DNA of 56,597 nt from Stenotrophomonas sp. (GCA_003248565.1 QFOV01000001.1:1-56597); one strand, 5' to 3'. Shown: positions 34,579 through 44,326, numbered from the stretch's first letter. Program-made: numbers and translations. Notes: a model not told the origin generated them from the letters alone.

Positions 34579-35328
34579 TCATCGTCTCCGCTGCACTGGC
34601 CGCGTTCTCCTTCGTGACTTGCCGCCGCGCCGTGTTCTTACAGAAGGGTCACTGCGAGATCGAATAAGGTGCTTGCTGCACCACTCTTTAGCCCTCGATT
34701 CCCCTGTTATGAATCGAACGAGCGATCGCAACATGGGTGAGAAGGACAGAGAGGGATCACGTAATGCCGCAACCCAGTATGTCGATACGAAGACCGCGGA
34801 AATACCGCAAGCAAGAATGGATGCGGCGAACCAACCTTCGCTTAATGCCCCCGCTTCTGGAGGGTTAGATGCTGAAAGAAATGCGGAAAATGCAAAAGCA
34901 ATCGAATGAATCACCATTACGGAAGTCGATGCGGTTATGCGCGCTTTGTATCGGACGGACGCAAAAACGAATGTTGTTGATGCGATCAGTACGAGAACAA
35001 ATGCAGCACATAGCACCACAAGTTCAAACACCTCTCTCATTTGTGCCATCGAGGTCATGACGGCAAGCAATACCAGCGCAACTATCATGACGCTGCTCCC
35101 CAGGAACAACCATGTATGTGCGGCGGAGCTAATCTGAGAAGCCGCCGCACGGTCTACAATGACTGCAGCGACCCACGCCATGACCAAGCTCCCGCCTGCG
35201 ACAGTGGCAGGAATCCACATCATCGATTCGTGCGGATTGGGTGCTAATGGCTGCATTGCCAGCATGCCCCACACAGATGCGGCGACGAATGCAGCCAATG
35301 GGACGCCCGCTCGGTAACTGCCCTTCAT
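34579..35328 (-). CDS. Uncharacterised membrane protein at the end of the czcP operon
   Basis: 249 residues with about six hydrophobic segments (for example AHTWLFLGSSVMIVALVLLAVM and FELVVLCAAFVLVLIAST). The last 40 residues are very basic (RTRRGGKSRRRTRPVQRRR) and unlike the rest, so the true end may have been changed by a frameshift or fusion with the gap sequence. GAGGG precedes the ATG. It follows the response regulator by 63 bp on the same strand. No family is recognised; a metal-stress sensor or permease part is possible. Confidence 0.6.
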   Translation of the reverse strand: MKGSYRAGVPLAAFVAASVWGMLAMQPLAPNPHESMMWIPATVAGGSLVMAWVAAVIVDRAAASQISSAAHTWLFLGSSVMIVALVLLAVMTSMAQMREVFELVVLCAAFVLVLIASTTFVFASVRYKARITASTSVMVIHSIAFAFSAFLSASNPPEAGALSEGWFAASILACGISAVFVSTYWVAALRDPSLSFSPMLRSLVRFITGESRAKEWCSKHLIRSRSDPSVRTRRGGKSRRRTRPVQRRR

Positions 35329-35391
35329 GACCGCCCTCGAGTGCGAACAGCTGGCGACTGGATCCCACCTTCAGGGGTGACGAGAATCCGC

Positions 35392-36117
35392 TTATTCACT
35401 TCGACTGAGCCCCTCCATCAGCACAGCTCGTGCCTCGATTGAGGACTGGATGGAGAGCCTGTAGCCAAAACGCGGCAACGTATGGATCAACTTCTCTTCG
35501 CATGGCCCGTCAACAATCTTACGCAGACTCGATATTTGCGAACGGAGCAGGTCACGGTCAGGCGGCTGGTGACCCCAGACTGCGTATTCGAGTTGCTCCC
35601 TAGACACTGCTCCTGGACTCTCCCGCATCAGAACTTGCAGAAGCTTCCAGGAGGCCGGGTAGAGATGAAGTCGCCTCCCTGCACGGAACACCTCTAGCGT
35701 CGTCAGGTCCATGGTCAAGTTGCCCACCGTGAGTTGACGCATCCCCACTCTTCCGCGAGAGCGGGCGACCAATGCCTCCAAGCGAACCTCAAGCTCAAGC
35801 AGTTCGAAGGGTTTGGTGAGGTAGTCATCCGTGCCTGACCGAAATGCATTGATCTTGCTAGCGAGATCGGACCTACTCGCCAGCATGAGTACCGGAACAG
35901 ACGAGTTGTGCTCCCTCCGCAGACTTCTCACCACGTCCAGCCCGCTGACGCGAGGGAGTTCCCATCCCACGACGACAACGTCGTAGTTGTTGGACAAGGC
36001 TAAGTGCAGGCCTGTCACACCATCCAGCGCAACGTCCACGCTGTGATGCTTCGCTTCGATCTCGGCAAGTACGTTCCGGACGACTTGTCGGTCACTGTCA
36101 ATCAACAGAATTTCCAC
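35392..36117 (-). CDS. OmpR-type response regulator lacking the phospho-acceptor Asp
   Basis: 241 residues from a GTG, 2 bp after the P-type ATPase stop. Residues 1-115 are a receiver domain, residues about 130-230 an OmpR/PhoB winged helix (YPASWKLLQVLMRESPGAVS, SQISSLRKIVDG). The acceptor position in NNYDVVVVGWELP is Gly51 instead of Asp, and the switch Thr is Ala80 in LMLASRS. Asp7, Asp9 and Lys102 remain. So normal phosphorelay is unlikely, and no sensor kinase gene is near. Such atypical regulators work as constitutive or ligand-gated DNA binders. Control of the czc/czcP operon is inferred from its place in it. Confidence 0.88.
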   Translation of the reverse strand: MEILLIDSDRQVVRNVLAEIEAKHHSVDVALDGVTGLHLALSNNYDVVVVGWELPRVSGLDVVRSLRREHNSSVPVLMLASRSDLASKINAFRSGTDDYLTKPFELLELEVRLEALVARSRGRVGMRQLTVGNLTMDLTTLEVFRAGRRLHLYPASWKLLQVLMRESPGAVSREQLEYAVWGHQPPDRDLLRSQISSLRKIVDGPCEEKLIHTLPRFGYRLSIQSSIEARAVLMEGLSRSE

Positions 36118-36119
36118 GA

Positions 36120-38114
36120 TTAGGATTCCCGGAATCCAAGCAACCTAAGTGCATTGACTACCACCAACAGCGTGGTCCCCTCATGCACCGCAACGGCGGG
36201 GCCTATGCCCAAACCCATGACCGTGGCAGGCACGAGCAAAGCCACCACGCCTAGGCTCACGTAAAGATTCTGGCGAATAACATTTTTGGTACGTCGACTG
36301 AGCGCCACGGAAAAAGCGACCTGCCGCAGGTCCTCTGACATGAGAGCAACATCCGCCGTTTCCAGGGCGACATCGGACGAAGCCGCGCCCATCGCGATAC
36401 CCACATTGGCGCTGGCCATGGCGGGTGCGTCATTGACGCCATCGCCAACCATTGCAATCCTCTGACTTGCCTTTATCTTCCGTATGGCGGAGACCTTGTC
36501 GTCCGGCATGAGGTTGCCCCACGCTTCATCTACCCCGACGTCTCTGCCTACGGACTGCGCGACGAGTTGGTGATCACCGGAGATCATGATCATCTGGCTC
36601 ACGCCCAGACCACGCAACTTGTCCAGCGCTTGGCGTGCCTCTGCCCGCGGAGTGTCCATTAAGCCGATGACGCCCAGATCCCTATCGCCGAGCCGCACCG
36701 CCATCGTCGTTCGCCCGCGACTGCGCAGCACATCGATGCCTTCTTCGGCGGACGGGCCCAAAGCCGGAACCCCGTCAGCCCCAAACATTTCCATCTTCCC
36801 GATCCAGGCAGTCTGCCCACCAACATCCGCACGCACTCCTCGTCCGGCGAGATTCTCGAATGCATTGGCCACCAACGTGACCGACTCGGAAAGACGTGTC
36901 TTCCCATCAGCTACGATGGCGGCCGCCAACGGATGGTCACTCAGCGCCTCCACAGCGACGCTGACCTCTAGTAACTCTCTCTCGGTTACGCCCTCTGTCA
37001 CAACAATGTCGGTCACGCGGGGCTTGCCCTCGGTCAGGGTGCCGGTCTTGTCGAAGGCGATTGTCGTGACCATGCCAAGCTCCTCAAGCGGCGCACCGCC
37101 CTTGATCAGCACCCCGCTACGCGCCGCGCGTGCAATGCCGGCTAAAACAGCACTGGGGGTGGCAATGGCCAGTGCGCACGGGCTGGCAGCAACCAGCACC
37201 GCCATGGACCGGTAGAAGCTGTCACGGAACGGCTCATCTATCACCACCCAAGAGAACAGTAGAACGCTGGCAAGCACCAGAACGCAGGGAACGAAGATGC
37301 GCTCAAACTTGTCCGTAAGGCGTTGAGTGGGTGATTTTCGTGTCTCAGCCTCGCTGACCATCTTGACCACGCGTGCAAGCGCGGATTCCGTAGAGCGCCG
37401 GGTAACCTCTACCTCCAACGATCCGGAGCCGTTGATGGTTCCGGCAAACGCTCTCGACGCCATGTCGACTGCGTCGGGACGGCGCCTCGCTTCTTCGGCG
37501 TCAGATACGGGATGTTTGTCCACCGGGATGCTCTCACCTGTCACCGGTGCCTGGTTGACGTTGCTGGATCCCTTGACCACGAAGCCATCAGCAGGCAACC
37601 GATCATTCGCTCTTACCAGCACGATGTCACCGATCTGCAGCGCGGCGACCGGCACCTCCACAGGTCCGCCCTCCTTCACCACCAGGGCGGTCTCCGGTGC
37701 CAGTTTGGCGAGGGCCTCGATGGCGCGCTTGGCGCGCCCCATAGCGTAGTTCTCCAGCGAATGACCCAGGCTGAAGAGGAATAGCAGCAATGCGCCCTCT
37801 GCCCAGGCTCCGAGGGTGGCGGCACCTGCTGCTGCCACCAACATGAGCGTATCGATCTCGAAACGCTTCTGTCGAATGTTCTCTATTGCTTCGCGCAGGG
37901 TGAACCATCCACCGAACACGTAGGCAAGCATGTACAACGCCGTAGGGATCCATGCGATCCTGAACGCACCCGATTTCTCAATTATGAAGCCGGTCACGAG
38001 CAGTAGCCCGCAGATTATGGCGAACATCAGCTCTGCATTGGCTCCAAGCAGGCCATCGTGGGAATGGGCGTCTCCCTTATTCGGGGATGCGCCACTTTCT
38101 GTTGCTTGGCTCAT
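36120..38114 (-). CDS. czcP: P1B-4-type heavy-metal ATPase, CzcP-like
   Basis: 664 residues. It has the phosphorylation site DKTGTL (Asp355) and GDGVNDAPAMASANVGIAMG. The metal-path motif is SPC (Ser311-Pro-Cys313), not CPC, and the closing helix has HEGTT (His644). Both mark the P1B-4 group, with Co/Zn/Cd export as in CzcP. There is no N-terminal CxxC metal-binding domain, only a His pair (DAHSHDG). It pumps cations from cytoplasm to periplasm, where the neighbouring CzcCBA system 3 can take over. It is 77 bp after czcA and directly before the response regulator. Confidence 0.9.
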   Translation of the reverse strand: MSQATESGASPNKGDAHSHDGLLGANAELMFAIICGLLLVTGFIIEKSGAFRIAWIPTALYMLAYVFGGWFTLREAIENIRQKRFEIDTLMLVAAAGAATLGAWAEGALLLFLFSLGHSLENYAMGRAKRAIEALAKLAPETALVVKEGGPVEVPVAALQIGDIVLVRANDRLPADGFVVKGSSNVNQAPVTGESIPVDKHPVSDAEEARRRPDAVDMASRAFAGTINGSGSLEVEVTRRSTESALARVVKMVSEAETRKSPTQRLTDKFERIFVPCVLVLASVLLFSWVVIDEPFRDSFYRSMAVLVAASPCALAIATPSAVLAGIARAARSGVLIKGGAPLEELGMVTTIAFDKTGTLTEGKPRVTDIVVTEGVTERELLEVSVAVEALSDHPLAAAIVADGKTRLSESVTLVANAFENLAGRGVRADVGGQTAWIGKMEMFGADGVPALGPSAEEGIDVLRSRGRTTMAVRLGDRDLGVIGLMDTPRAEARQALDKLRGLGVSQMIMISGDHQLVAQSVGRDVGVDEAWGNLMPDDKVSAIRKIKASQRIAMVGDGVNDAPAMASANVGIAMGAASSDVALETADVALMSEDLRQVAFSVALSRRTKNVIRQNLYVSLGVVALLVPATVMGLGIGPAVAVHEGTTLLVVVNALRLLGFRES

Positions 38115-38191
38115 CTCTATTCTCCGATTGTGATCTGAGCATTCAAGGCTCGGGCGCAGCAGATTCTGCGCCCGAGCACGGTGTCAGCTAA

Positions 38192-41100
38192 TCAGTGATC
38201 TTTGTCCTTTCCTACGACAGCGGTGCTTGGCTTGGCTATGCGGCCAGCAAAGGTGGGAAGCACCAGCAACGTGAGAATGGTCGCGGTAAGCAAGCCACCA
38301 ATAACGACGGTAGCGAGCGGCTTTTGGACCTCTGCACCCGAACCGCTGGCGATGGCCATGGGAATGAAGCCGACAATGGCCACCAGCGCAGTGGTGAGGA
38401 CGGCGCGGATACGACTCGCTGCCCCGTTGAGAGACGCCACCAGTGGTGCATCACCTGCATCAAGCCGTTCCCGGATGGCCTGCATCAGCACCAGGCCGTT
38501 CAGCGTGGCAACGCCGGACACCGCAATGAACCCCACGGCGGCAGACACCGAGAACGGCATCCCCCTCAGCAACAAAGCCAGGATGCCGCCCACCAACGCC
38601 AGCGGTACGCAGCTGAACACTAGAATGGCTTCCTTGGCGCTACGGAGCGCCATGAACAGCAGTGCACCAATCAACAGGAAGACAACCGGAACCACCGCCG
38701 CCAGTCGCTTCTCTGCCCGCTGCAGGTTCTCGAACTGCCCGCCCCAAGTGAGATAGGAACCTGCAGGCAGCTTCACGTCCGCTACCGCCGTCTGCGCTTC
38801 GCCAACAAACCCGCCTAGGTCACGCCCACGGACGTTTGCTTGCACCACGACGCGACGGCTGCCGTTGTTGCGACTGATCTGATTGGGGCCTTCGCTTATG
38901 GTGATCCGGGCGACTGACGAAAGCGGTATTACCGCACCGGAGGGTGTGGCAATGGGCAACGAGCTGAGCTGATCCGGATTATTGCGGGCGGCGTCATCCA
39001 AGCGCACCACCACGTCAAAGCGGCGGTCACCCTCGAAGATCTTTCCGGCAGCAGTGCCGCCGATGCCAGTCGACAGAGCGTCGCTCACATCGGCCGCCGT
39101 CAACCCGTACTGCGCAGCTGCAAGATGGTCGATCTTGACGTTCAGGGTTGGCAGGCCGGAGATCTGCTCGACCCGTACATCCGCCGAGCCTTGGACGCTA
39201 CGCAGCTTGAGCGCCACCTGGTCTGCAACCTTCTGCAGCTCACCGAAGTCATCACCGTAAATCATCACGGCAAGGTCGGTGCGCACACCAGAGATGAGCT
39301 CGTTGAAGCGCAGTTCAATGGGTTGGCTGAATTCGAAGCTGTTGCCGAGCTGCTTCGAGGCCACGGACTCGAACCGACCGACGAGCTCATCCTTCGAAAG
39401 TTTCGGATCCGGCCATGCGCTTCTGGGCTTTAGCACGATCACGCTGTCGGATATGTTGGTGGGCATCGGGTCGATGGCCGCCTCCGCGGTACCTGTCCGG
39501 GAGAACACCGTCTCCACTTCCGGCTCCTTGGCAATGGCTTTCTCCAGTGCCAACTGCATGGCCAGTGACTGCTCCAACGAGGTCGAAGGAACTCGCAGCG
39601 CCTGCATGGCCAGGTTGCCCTCATCCAGCGTAGGCATGAATTCACGGCCCAACATCATGAAGGAGGTCACACCCACAGCCAGGGTGAGCACGGCGCCACC
39701 CAACACGACGCGCGGCATGGCGACAGCCCGCTCAATCACAGGCTCGATCCGAGTGCGCAGCACCTTGATGAGTTTGGTCTCGTGCTCGCCGTGATGGAGC
39801 TCCTCGCCCGGCTTCATCTTCGGCTCGCGCACCCAGAGGGCGGTCAGTGCCGGCACCAGGGTAAAGGAGAAAATGAACGCGCCCAGCAGCGCCAGCATGA
39901 AGGTAGCTGCCATTGGCTGGAAGGTTTTTCCTTCGACACCTTCCAACGTCATGATCGGCAGGAAGACCAGCAGAATAATCAACTGGCCGAAAGCCGCAGG
40001 GCGCGCCATCTTTTTGGCCGATTCCGTTGCCACCTTCATCCGCTCCGTGGTAGTCAGTGGCCTGCCCAGTTCGGCGCGGCGCTGACCCAGCATCAACAGC
40101 GTGGATTCAATGACGATGACCGCACCGTCCACAAGGATGCCGAAGTCCAACGCACCCAGGCTCATCAGGTTTCCGCTGATCCCGAACCGGTTCATGCCGA
40201 TCACGGCAAACAGGAACGACAGCGGAATCACCAATGCCGTAATGGTTGCGGCACGCAGGTTGCCCAGCAGCAGGAACAACACCACCACGACCAGCAGTGC
40301 GCCCTCGGTCAGGTTCTTGGCAACCGTCTTGATGGTTGAGTTGACGAGCTGGCTTCGGTCCAGCACGGGCACGGCAAAAATGTTTGGCGGAAGCGACTTG
40401 TTCACCTCGATCAGCCGGTCCGCAGCAGATTGAGCGACGGTGCGGCTGTTGCCGCCAGCGATCATCAGCGCCGTACCCAGCACGGCCTCGTGTCCGTTGC
40501 GGCTGGCGGCACCGAGACGCGGAGCGCGACTGAGCTCGACATCGGCAACGTCGGCGACACGGATCACCACGCCGTCCTTGGTAGCCACCGGGGCCTGCGC
40601 CAGGTCGCCCGTGGTCAGCGCCAGACCGTCGGCACGAACCACGAGGCCCTCGCCAGCGCGTTGGACAAAGCCTGCGCCAGCTTGCACATTCGACCGCTCA
40701 AGCGCTTGGACGAGGTCGGACAATCCCAGTCCGTATGCAGCCAAACGTGCGCTATCCGGATGGACGCCGTACTCCTTCACATAGCCGCCCACCGTATCCA
40801 CGCCGGCAAGGCCTGGACTGGAGCGCATTTGGGGGGCGATTATCCAATCCTGCACGGTGCGCAAGTAGGTGGCACGCTCTTCTGCAGTTGTGAGTCGGTT
40901 GCCTTCTGGCGTTAGGTAAACCTCGCCCTCCTGCCAGCCGGCTTGCCCCTTCGGTGCCAGGTTCTTCGGGTCGTAGTCGGTGAAGTCGACCGTCCACATC
41001 AGCACCTCGCCCAGACCGGTAGTCACCGGTGAAAGGACCGGGGATACACCTTCCGGCAAGTCTTCCGCTGCTTCGCGCATGCGCTCGGCAACCTGTTGTC

Positions 41101-41419
41101 GCGCGAAATAGATGTCGGTCTGGTCGGTGAAGATCGCCGTGACCTGCGAGAAACCGTTGCGCGACAGCGAGCGGGTGGTGTTCAGGCCCGGAATGCCGGC
41201 CAATGCCGTCTCAAGTGGATACGTCACCTGACGCTCGATCTGCTCCGGTGTCAGTGCGGGCGCGATCGAATTGATTTGCACCTGTCTGTTGGTGATGTCC
41301 GGGACCGCGTCAATGGGCAGCTTGCTCAGCTGAAAGAGGCCCCAACTGGCCACCATTGCGGCGAGGAATACCACCAACCAGCGGAAGCGGACCGCTGATT
41401 CAATGATGATAGTGAACAT
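38192..41419 (-). CDS. czcA: CzcA-like HME-RND metal pump, system 3
   Basis: 1075 residues, a full RND pump. The proton-relay signature is DFGILVDGAVIVIE. The N-terminal half has the insert GQAGWQEGEVYLTPEGNR typical of Cd/Zn/Co CzcA, and NSIAPALTPEQIERQVTYP differs from the APGYSP form in systems 1 and 2. So this is the one closest to the classical CzcA. It carries a short His-ending tail (KDKDH). Twelve membrane segments are predicted. It lies 11 bp after czcB and before czcP, giving an operon czcI-like, czcC, czcB, czcA, czcP. Confidence 0.93.
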   Translation of the reverse strand: MFTIIIESAVRFRWLVVFLAAMVASWGLFQLSKLPIDAVPDITNRQVQINSIAPALTPEQIERQVTYPLETALAGIPGLNTTRSLSRNGFSQVTAIFTDQTDIYFARQQVAERMREAAEDLPEGVSPVLSPVTTGLGEVLMWTVDFTDYDPKNLAPKGQAGWQEGEVYLTPEGNRLTTAEERATYLRTVQDWIIAPQMRSSPGLAGVDTVGGYVKEYGVHPDSARLAAYGLGLSDLVQALERSNVQAGAGFVQRAGEGLVVRADGLALTTGDLAQAPVATKDGVVIRVADVADVELSRAPRLGAASRNGHEAVLGTALMIAGGNSRTVAQSAADRLIEVNKSLPPNIFAVPVLDRSQLVNSTIKTVAKNLTEGALLVVVVLFLLLGNLRAATITALVIPLSFLFAVIGMNRFGISGNLMSLGALDFGILVDGAVIVIESTLLMLGQRRAELGRPLTTTERMKVATESAKKMARPAAFGQLIILLVFLPIMTLEGVEGKTFQPMAATFMLALLGAFIFSFTLVPALTALWVREPKMKPGEELHHGEHETKLIKVLRTRIEPVIERAVAMPRVVLGGAVLTLAVGVTSFMMLGREFMPTLDEGNLAMQALRVPSTSLEQSLAMQLALEKAIAKEPEVETVFSRTGTAEAAIDPMPTNISDSVIVLKPRSAWPDPKLSKDELVGRFESVASKQLGNSFEFSQPIELRFNELISGVRTDLAVMIYGDDFGELQKVADQVALKLRSVQGSADVRVEQISGLPTLNVKIDHLAAAQYGLTAADVSDALSTGIGGTAAGKIFEGDRRFDVVVRLDDAARNNPDQLSSLPIATPSGAVIPLSSVARITISEGPNQISRNNGSRRVVVQANVRGRDLGGFVGEAQTAVADVKLPAGSYLTWGGQFENLQRAEKRLAAVVPVVFLLIGALLFMALRSAKEAILVFSCVPLALVGGILALLLRGMPFSVSAAVGFIAVSGVATLNGLVLMQAIRERLDAGDAPLVASLNGAASRIRAVLTTALVAIVGFIPMAIASGSGAEVQKPLATVVIGGLLTATILTLLVLPTFAGRIAKPSTAVVGKDKDH

Positions 41420-41430
41420 GTATGGATTCC

Positions 41431-42678
41431 TTAGTGGCCGTGCTCGGCTTCACCCTTAGCCAGTTCGGCCTTGAGTAGAAAGGCATTGGTGCCTACGATG
41501 CGCTCGTCGCCTTTGAGGCCGTTGACGATCTCGACGCTGCCGCCGGCACGACGTCCCACCATCACTGGCGTGGCTTTGAAGCCTTCCGGGGTTTCGATAA
41601 ACACCACGCTGGCACCGTTCACTGTCTGCACGGCATCGGCCGGTACGCTGAGCGAATCGGCGTCTCCGTCGGCCACCACCAGCGCCGAAATCGGTGAGCC
41701 TGCAGGCGGCAACGCTGCGGTCAGCGGCTTCGCACGAATCACCGTGGTGCCACCCTGCTGACGGATGTCGGCGGCCACACCGGTGACCTCTGCCTGGAAC
41801 GCGCCCGTCGGAGCGGTCACCTCCAGCTTCATACCGGCGGCGACCTGTGAGGCCAGTGCAGGTGGTGCAGTGAAGACCAGCTCGTTCATGTCGGGATTCG
41901 AAACGTCGGCGACCACACTGCCCGCTGATACAACCCCGCCCGGCGTAACCTGCACGTTGCCGACGACGCCCGACACCGGGCTGGTAATGCTCACGCGGCC
42001 GGAACTGTCGGGCGAGCCATTGGCCGCCGCCTGGGCGCGTGCCGCCGCAGCCGCCGCTTCAGCGGCGATCGAGCGCGCACGCGAGGTTTCCATCTCCTGG
42101 CGGGCAACGACGCCTTGTTCCACCAGCGCCTTATCGCGCCCATACACCAATCGGGCGACTTCGGCCTCGGCTCCCGCCGAGACTGCCGCTGCACGGAATG
42201 TAGCCGCGTCACCGCTAACCACGACAGCAAGCGTCTGGTTGGCCTTCACTTGGGAGCCCGGTGCCACCAGGACACGTTCAACGCGACCGGTGACGGTTGC
42301 CGCGACCGATGCACGCGCGCCAATGGAGGGCTCTACGCGTCCTGCAATGCGCGTGGAAGCACCACCGCCCCGCCCTACGGCCATCACGCCCACGCCAGAC
42401 GCCTTGATCTGGTCTGCGGTGAGCTTGACCACGCCCTCTGGGGCCTCTTCTTCTGCATGTGCGCCAGCTTCCTCACCGGCATGGGCGTCGGCGGGCTTGG
42501 TATTGCCCTCACCTTCGCCTTTATCCTCCTGGTGGCCATGGCCGTCATCTTTTCCCGATGCTTCCTTTTCGGTCGCGGGGGCTTCGCTGGAACCCTTGCA
42601 GGCGGTCAATCCACCAGTGAGAACCAGGGCCGACAGCAGCAGCGCGCCGACGAGAATGGGGTTACGGGGCTTGTTCAT
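41431..42678 (-). CDS. czcB: CzcB-like periplasmic adaptor, system 3
   Basis: 415 residues. A lipoprotein signal (TGGLTACKG) leads to a long Glu/His-rich linker (DDGHGHQEDKGEGEGN, ADAHAGEEAGAHAEEE) and then the adaptor domains (VTGRVERVLVAPGSQVKANQ, ISALVV-type barrel). The coiled part is Ala-rich (EAAAAAARAQAAANG). It ends in EHGH. The His stretch may gather metal in the periplasm. It begins in a 4-base overlap with czcC. Confidence 0.9.
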   Translation of the reverse strand: MNKPRNPILVGALLLSALVLTGGLTACKGSSEAPATEKEASGKDDGHGHQEDKGEGEGNTKPADAHAGEEAGAHAEEEAPEGVVKLTADQIKASGVGVMAVGRGGGASTRIAGRVEPSIGARASVAATVTGRVERVLVAPGSQVKANQTLAVVVSGDAATFRAAAVSAGAEAEVARLVYGRDKALVEQGVVARQEMETSRARSIAAEAAAAAARAQAAANGSPDSSGRVSITSPVSGVVGNVQVTPGGVVSAGSVVADVSNPDMNELVFTAPPALASQVAAGMKLEVTAPTGAFQAEVTGVAADIRQQGGTTVIRAKPLTAALPPAGSPISALVVADGDADSLSVPADAVQTVNGASVVFIETPEGFKATPVMVGRRAGGSVEIVNGLKGDERIVGTNAFLLKAELAKGEAEHGH

Positions 42679-43928
42679 TTCTGCTCCAGAAAGGGGACGC
42701 GTCCTTCGAGACGGGCAAGTTCAATTTCGGCGGCGACGCGTGCCAGTCTTGCGTCTACGGCAGAGGCGCGCGCAGCGATCAGGGTCGAGCGGGTGCTGCG
42801 TAGCTCCAACTGGGAGATGCGGCCTGTTTCAAACCCGATGCGGGCGAGTCGGTAGGCCTCCTCGCCGGCCGTGACGCTATCGTCCGCAGCCCGCGTTCTG
42901 CTGTTGGAAGCCTTCAGTGATGCGATCGCGGAAAGGCGATTGGCTTCACTCTCGCGCTTCTGTTGCTCGAGCCGAGCATCGGCAGCACGCTGCTCGGCAT
43001 ATGCTGCGCGAATCCCGCCGCTGTTCCGGTCGAAGAGCGGGATCGAGAGACTCACTCCGATGTTGTAGGCACGCTCGTTTGCGAGGCGGAAGTTTGTCTG
43101 TGCCACGGTTGCGCTCAGGTCGGGAAGCGCGCGCTTGCGTTCCACGTCCACGAGCCTGCCCGCCGTCGCCGCTTCGGCCTCGGCGATCCGGACCGCCAAT
43201 GCTGCACGGGTATCGCCCATGGGCAGCGGGGGTGCACGATCCAGCAGGCTTTCACCGATGGCGTTTACGGATGCATCCAGCTGCGCTGCTCCTGCCAGTC
43301 GCGCAAAGGCTGCATCCCTGGATGCCAGGGCTTCGTCGAGCGCGGCCTTTGCATTGGACACTTCACTCTGCGCTTGCAAGGCACGGAGCTGGGGCTCCCG
43401 CCCCTGTTGGACCATGGCACTGGTGGCGTCCGCGTCGTCCTGAATGAGCTGGAGTGCTTCATTAGCGAGCTCATAGCGTCTCAGTGCGCTCTCGGCCTGT
43501 GCATAGGTCGTTGCTAGGAGCGCGGCCACTTCGCTCCGGCTCAATTCGCTACGCAGCCCTGCGGCCTGGGCTTCGCTCTGCGCTGCACGCACACGCGCAC
43601 CTCGCTGACCGAACAGCTCCAGCGGTTGGGACAAGGTGATGATCGAATCGGCGTTGCTGGTGCCGCGATATGCGCCGGTGCCCTGCGTGTTCTCGAGGTC
43701 GTAGGAGAGCGTCGGATTCTTGAGCGCACGAGCCTGTTGAACACGGGCATCGGCGGCTTCAGACAATGCAACGCCTTGAATGGTGCCCGACAGCTGATCA
43801 AGACGAACCAGCAGGTCGTCATAGGAGGGCGAAGCTTGCGCTGACGCAGGCCCCGCAGGCGCGAGCGCCAGCAGGACAGCCACGAACAGCCCGGCCGCCT
43901 GAAGCGGCCGACGTGTGGAGGTCGACAT
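42675..43928 (-). CDS. czcC: CzcC-like outer-membrane factor, system 3
   Basis: 417 residues. A signal peptide ends at ASAQA. TolC-like helices and beta segments follow (LRLSYDLENTQGTGAYRG-type, SQPLELFGQRGARVRAA). It is the outer-membrane duct for system 3. It overlaps czcB by ATGA and follows the CzcI-like gene at 43988-44326 after 59 bp. It differs clearly from the czcC of systems 1 and 2, fitting a separate origin. Confidence 0.88.
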   Translation of the reverse strand: MSTSTRRPLQAAGLFVAVLLALAPAGPASAQASPSYDDLLVRLDQLSGTIQGVALSEAADARVQQARALKNPTLSYDLENTQGTGAYRGTSNADSIITLSQPLELFGQRGARVRAAQSEAQAAGLRSELSRSEVAALLATTYAQAESALRRYELANEALQLIQDDADATSAMVQQGREPQLRALQAQSEVSNAKAALDEALASRDAAFARLAGAAQLDASVNAIGESLLDRAPPLPMGDTRAALAVRIAEAEAATAGRLVDVERKRALPDLSATVAQTNFRLANERAYNIGVSLSIPLFDRNSGGIRAAYAEQRAADARLEQQKRESEANRLSAIASLKASNSRTRAADDSVTAGEEAYRLARIGFETGRISQLELRSTRSTLIAARASAVDARLARVAAEIELARLEGRVPFLEQK

Positions 43929-43987
43929 TTAGAGTTTTCCAGAGGTGAAAAGAAACGAGATCCCGCACTACGCGGGTCAAGCTCAGA

Positions 43988-44326
43988 TCAGCCCTGGGGC
44001 GGACGCGTCAATCCATCAAGTACAACGGCATAGGCGTTGATGTCAGTAAACGCGTCCCATGCCGCCGACACCACCTGCGGCGGAGGGCTCACAGCTTCCA
44101 AAGGAAGACTGGCATTGGAATGATGGCAGTGGCCATGACTGCAACCGGCTGCTGGGACCTCGTGGCCTGCCTTCCCATCCGGATCACTCGCAACATCCTG
44201 TGCAGCACTCACCGTTGCGTGCGACTCAAGCGCGCAAGCCAGTGTGTCGGAAATGGGCACGACCACAAACGCCGCCATCAGCAGCATCATCAGGTAGAGC
44301 CCAATTTTCCGGGAAGTTTTACGCAT
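43988..44326 (-). CDS. CzcI-like small His-rich protein, copy 2
   Basis: 112 residues. Signal-like start (YLMMLLMAAFVVVPISDTLA), then a polar stretch with the compact metal-ligand cluster CSHGHCHH, then a Leu/Pro stretch and the tail LTRPPQG. It stands immediately before czcC of system 3. The cluster CxHGHCHH is shared with copy 3 at 46828, and the RPP tail with both others. This placement and make-up are those of CzcI, a small periplasmic component of czc operons. Metal sensing or buffering is inferred. Confidence 0.7.
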   Translation of the reverse strand: MRKTSRKIGLYLMMLLMAAFVVVPISDTLACALESHATVSAAQDVASDPDGKAGHEVPAAGCSHGHCHHSNASLPLEAVSPPPQVVSAAWDAFTDINAYAVVLDGLTRPPQG

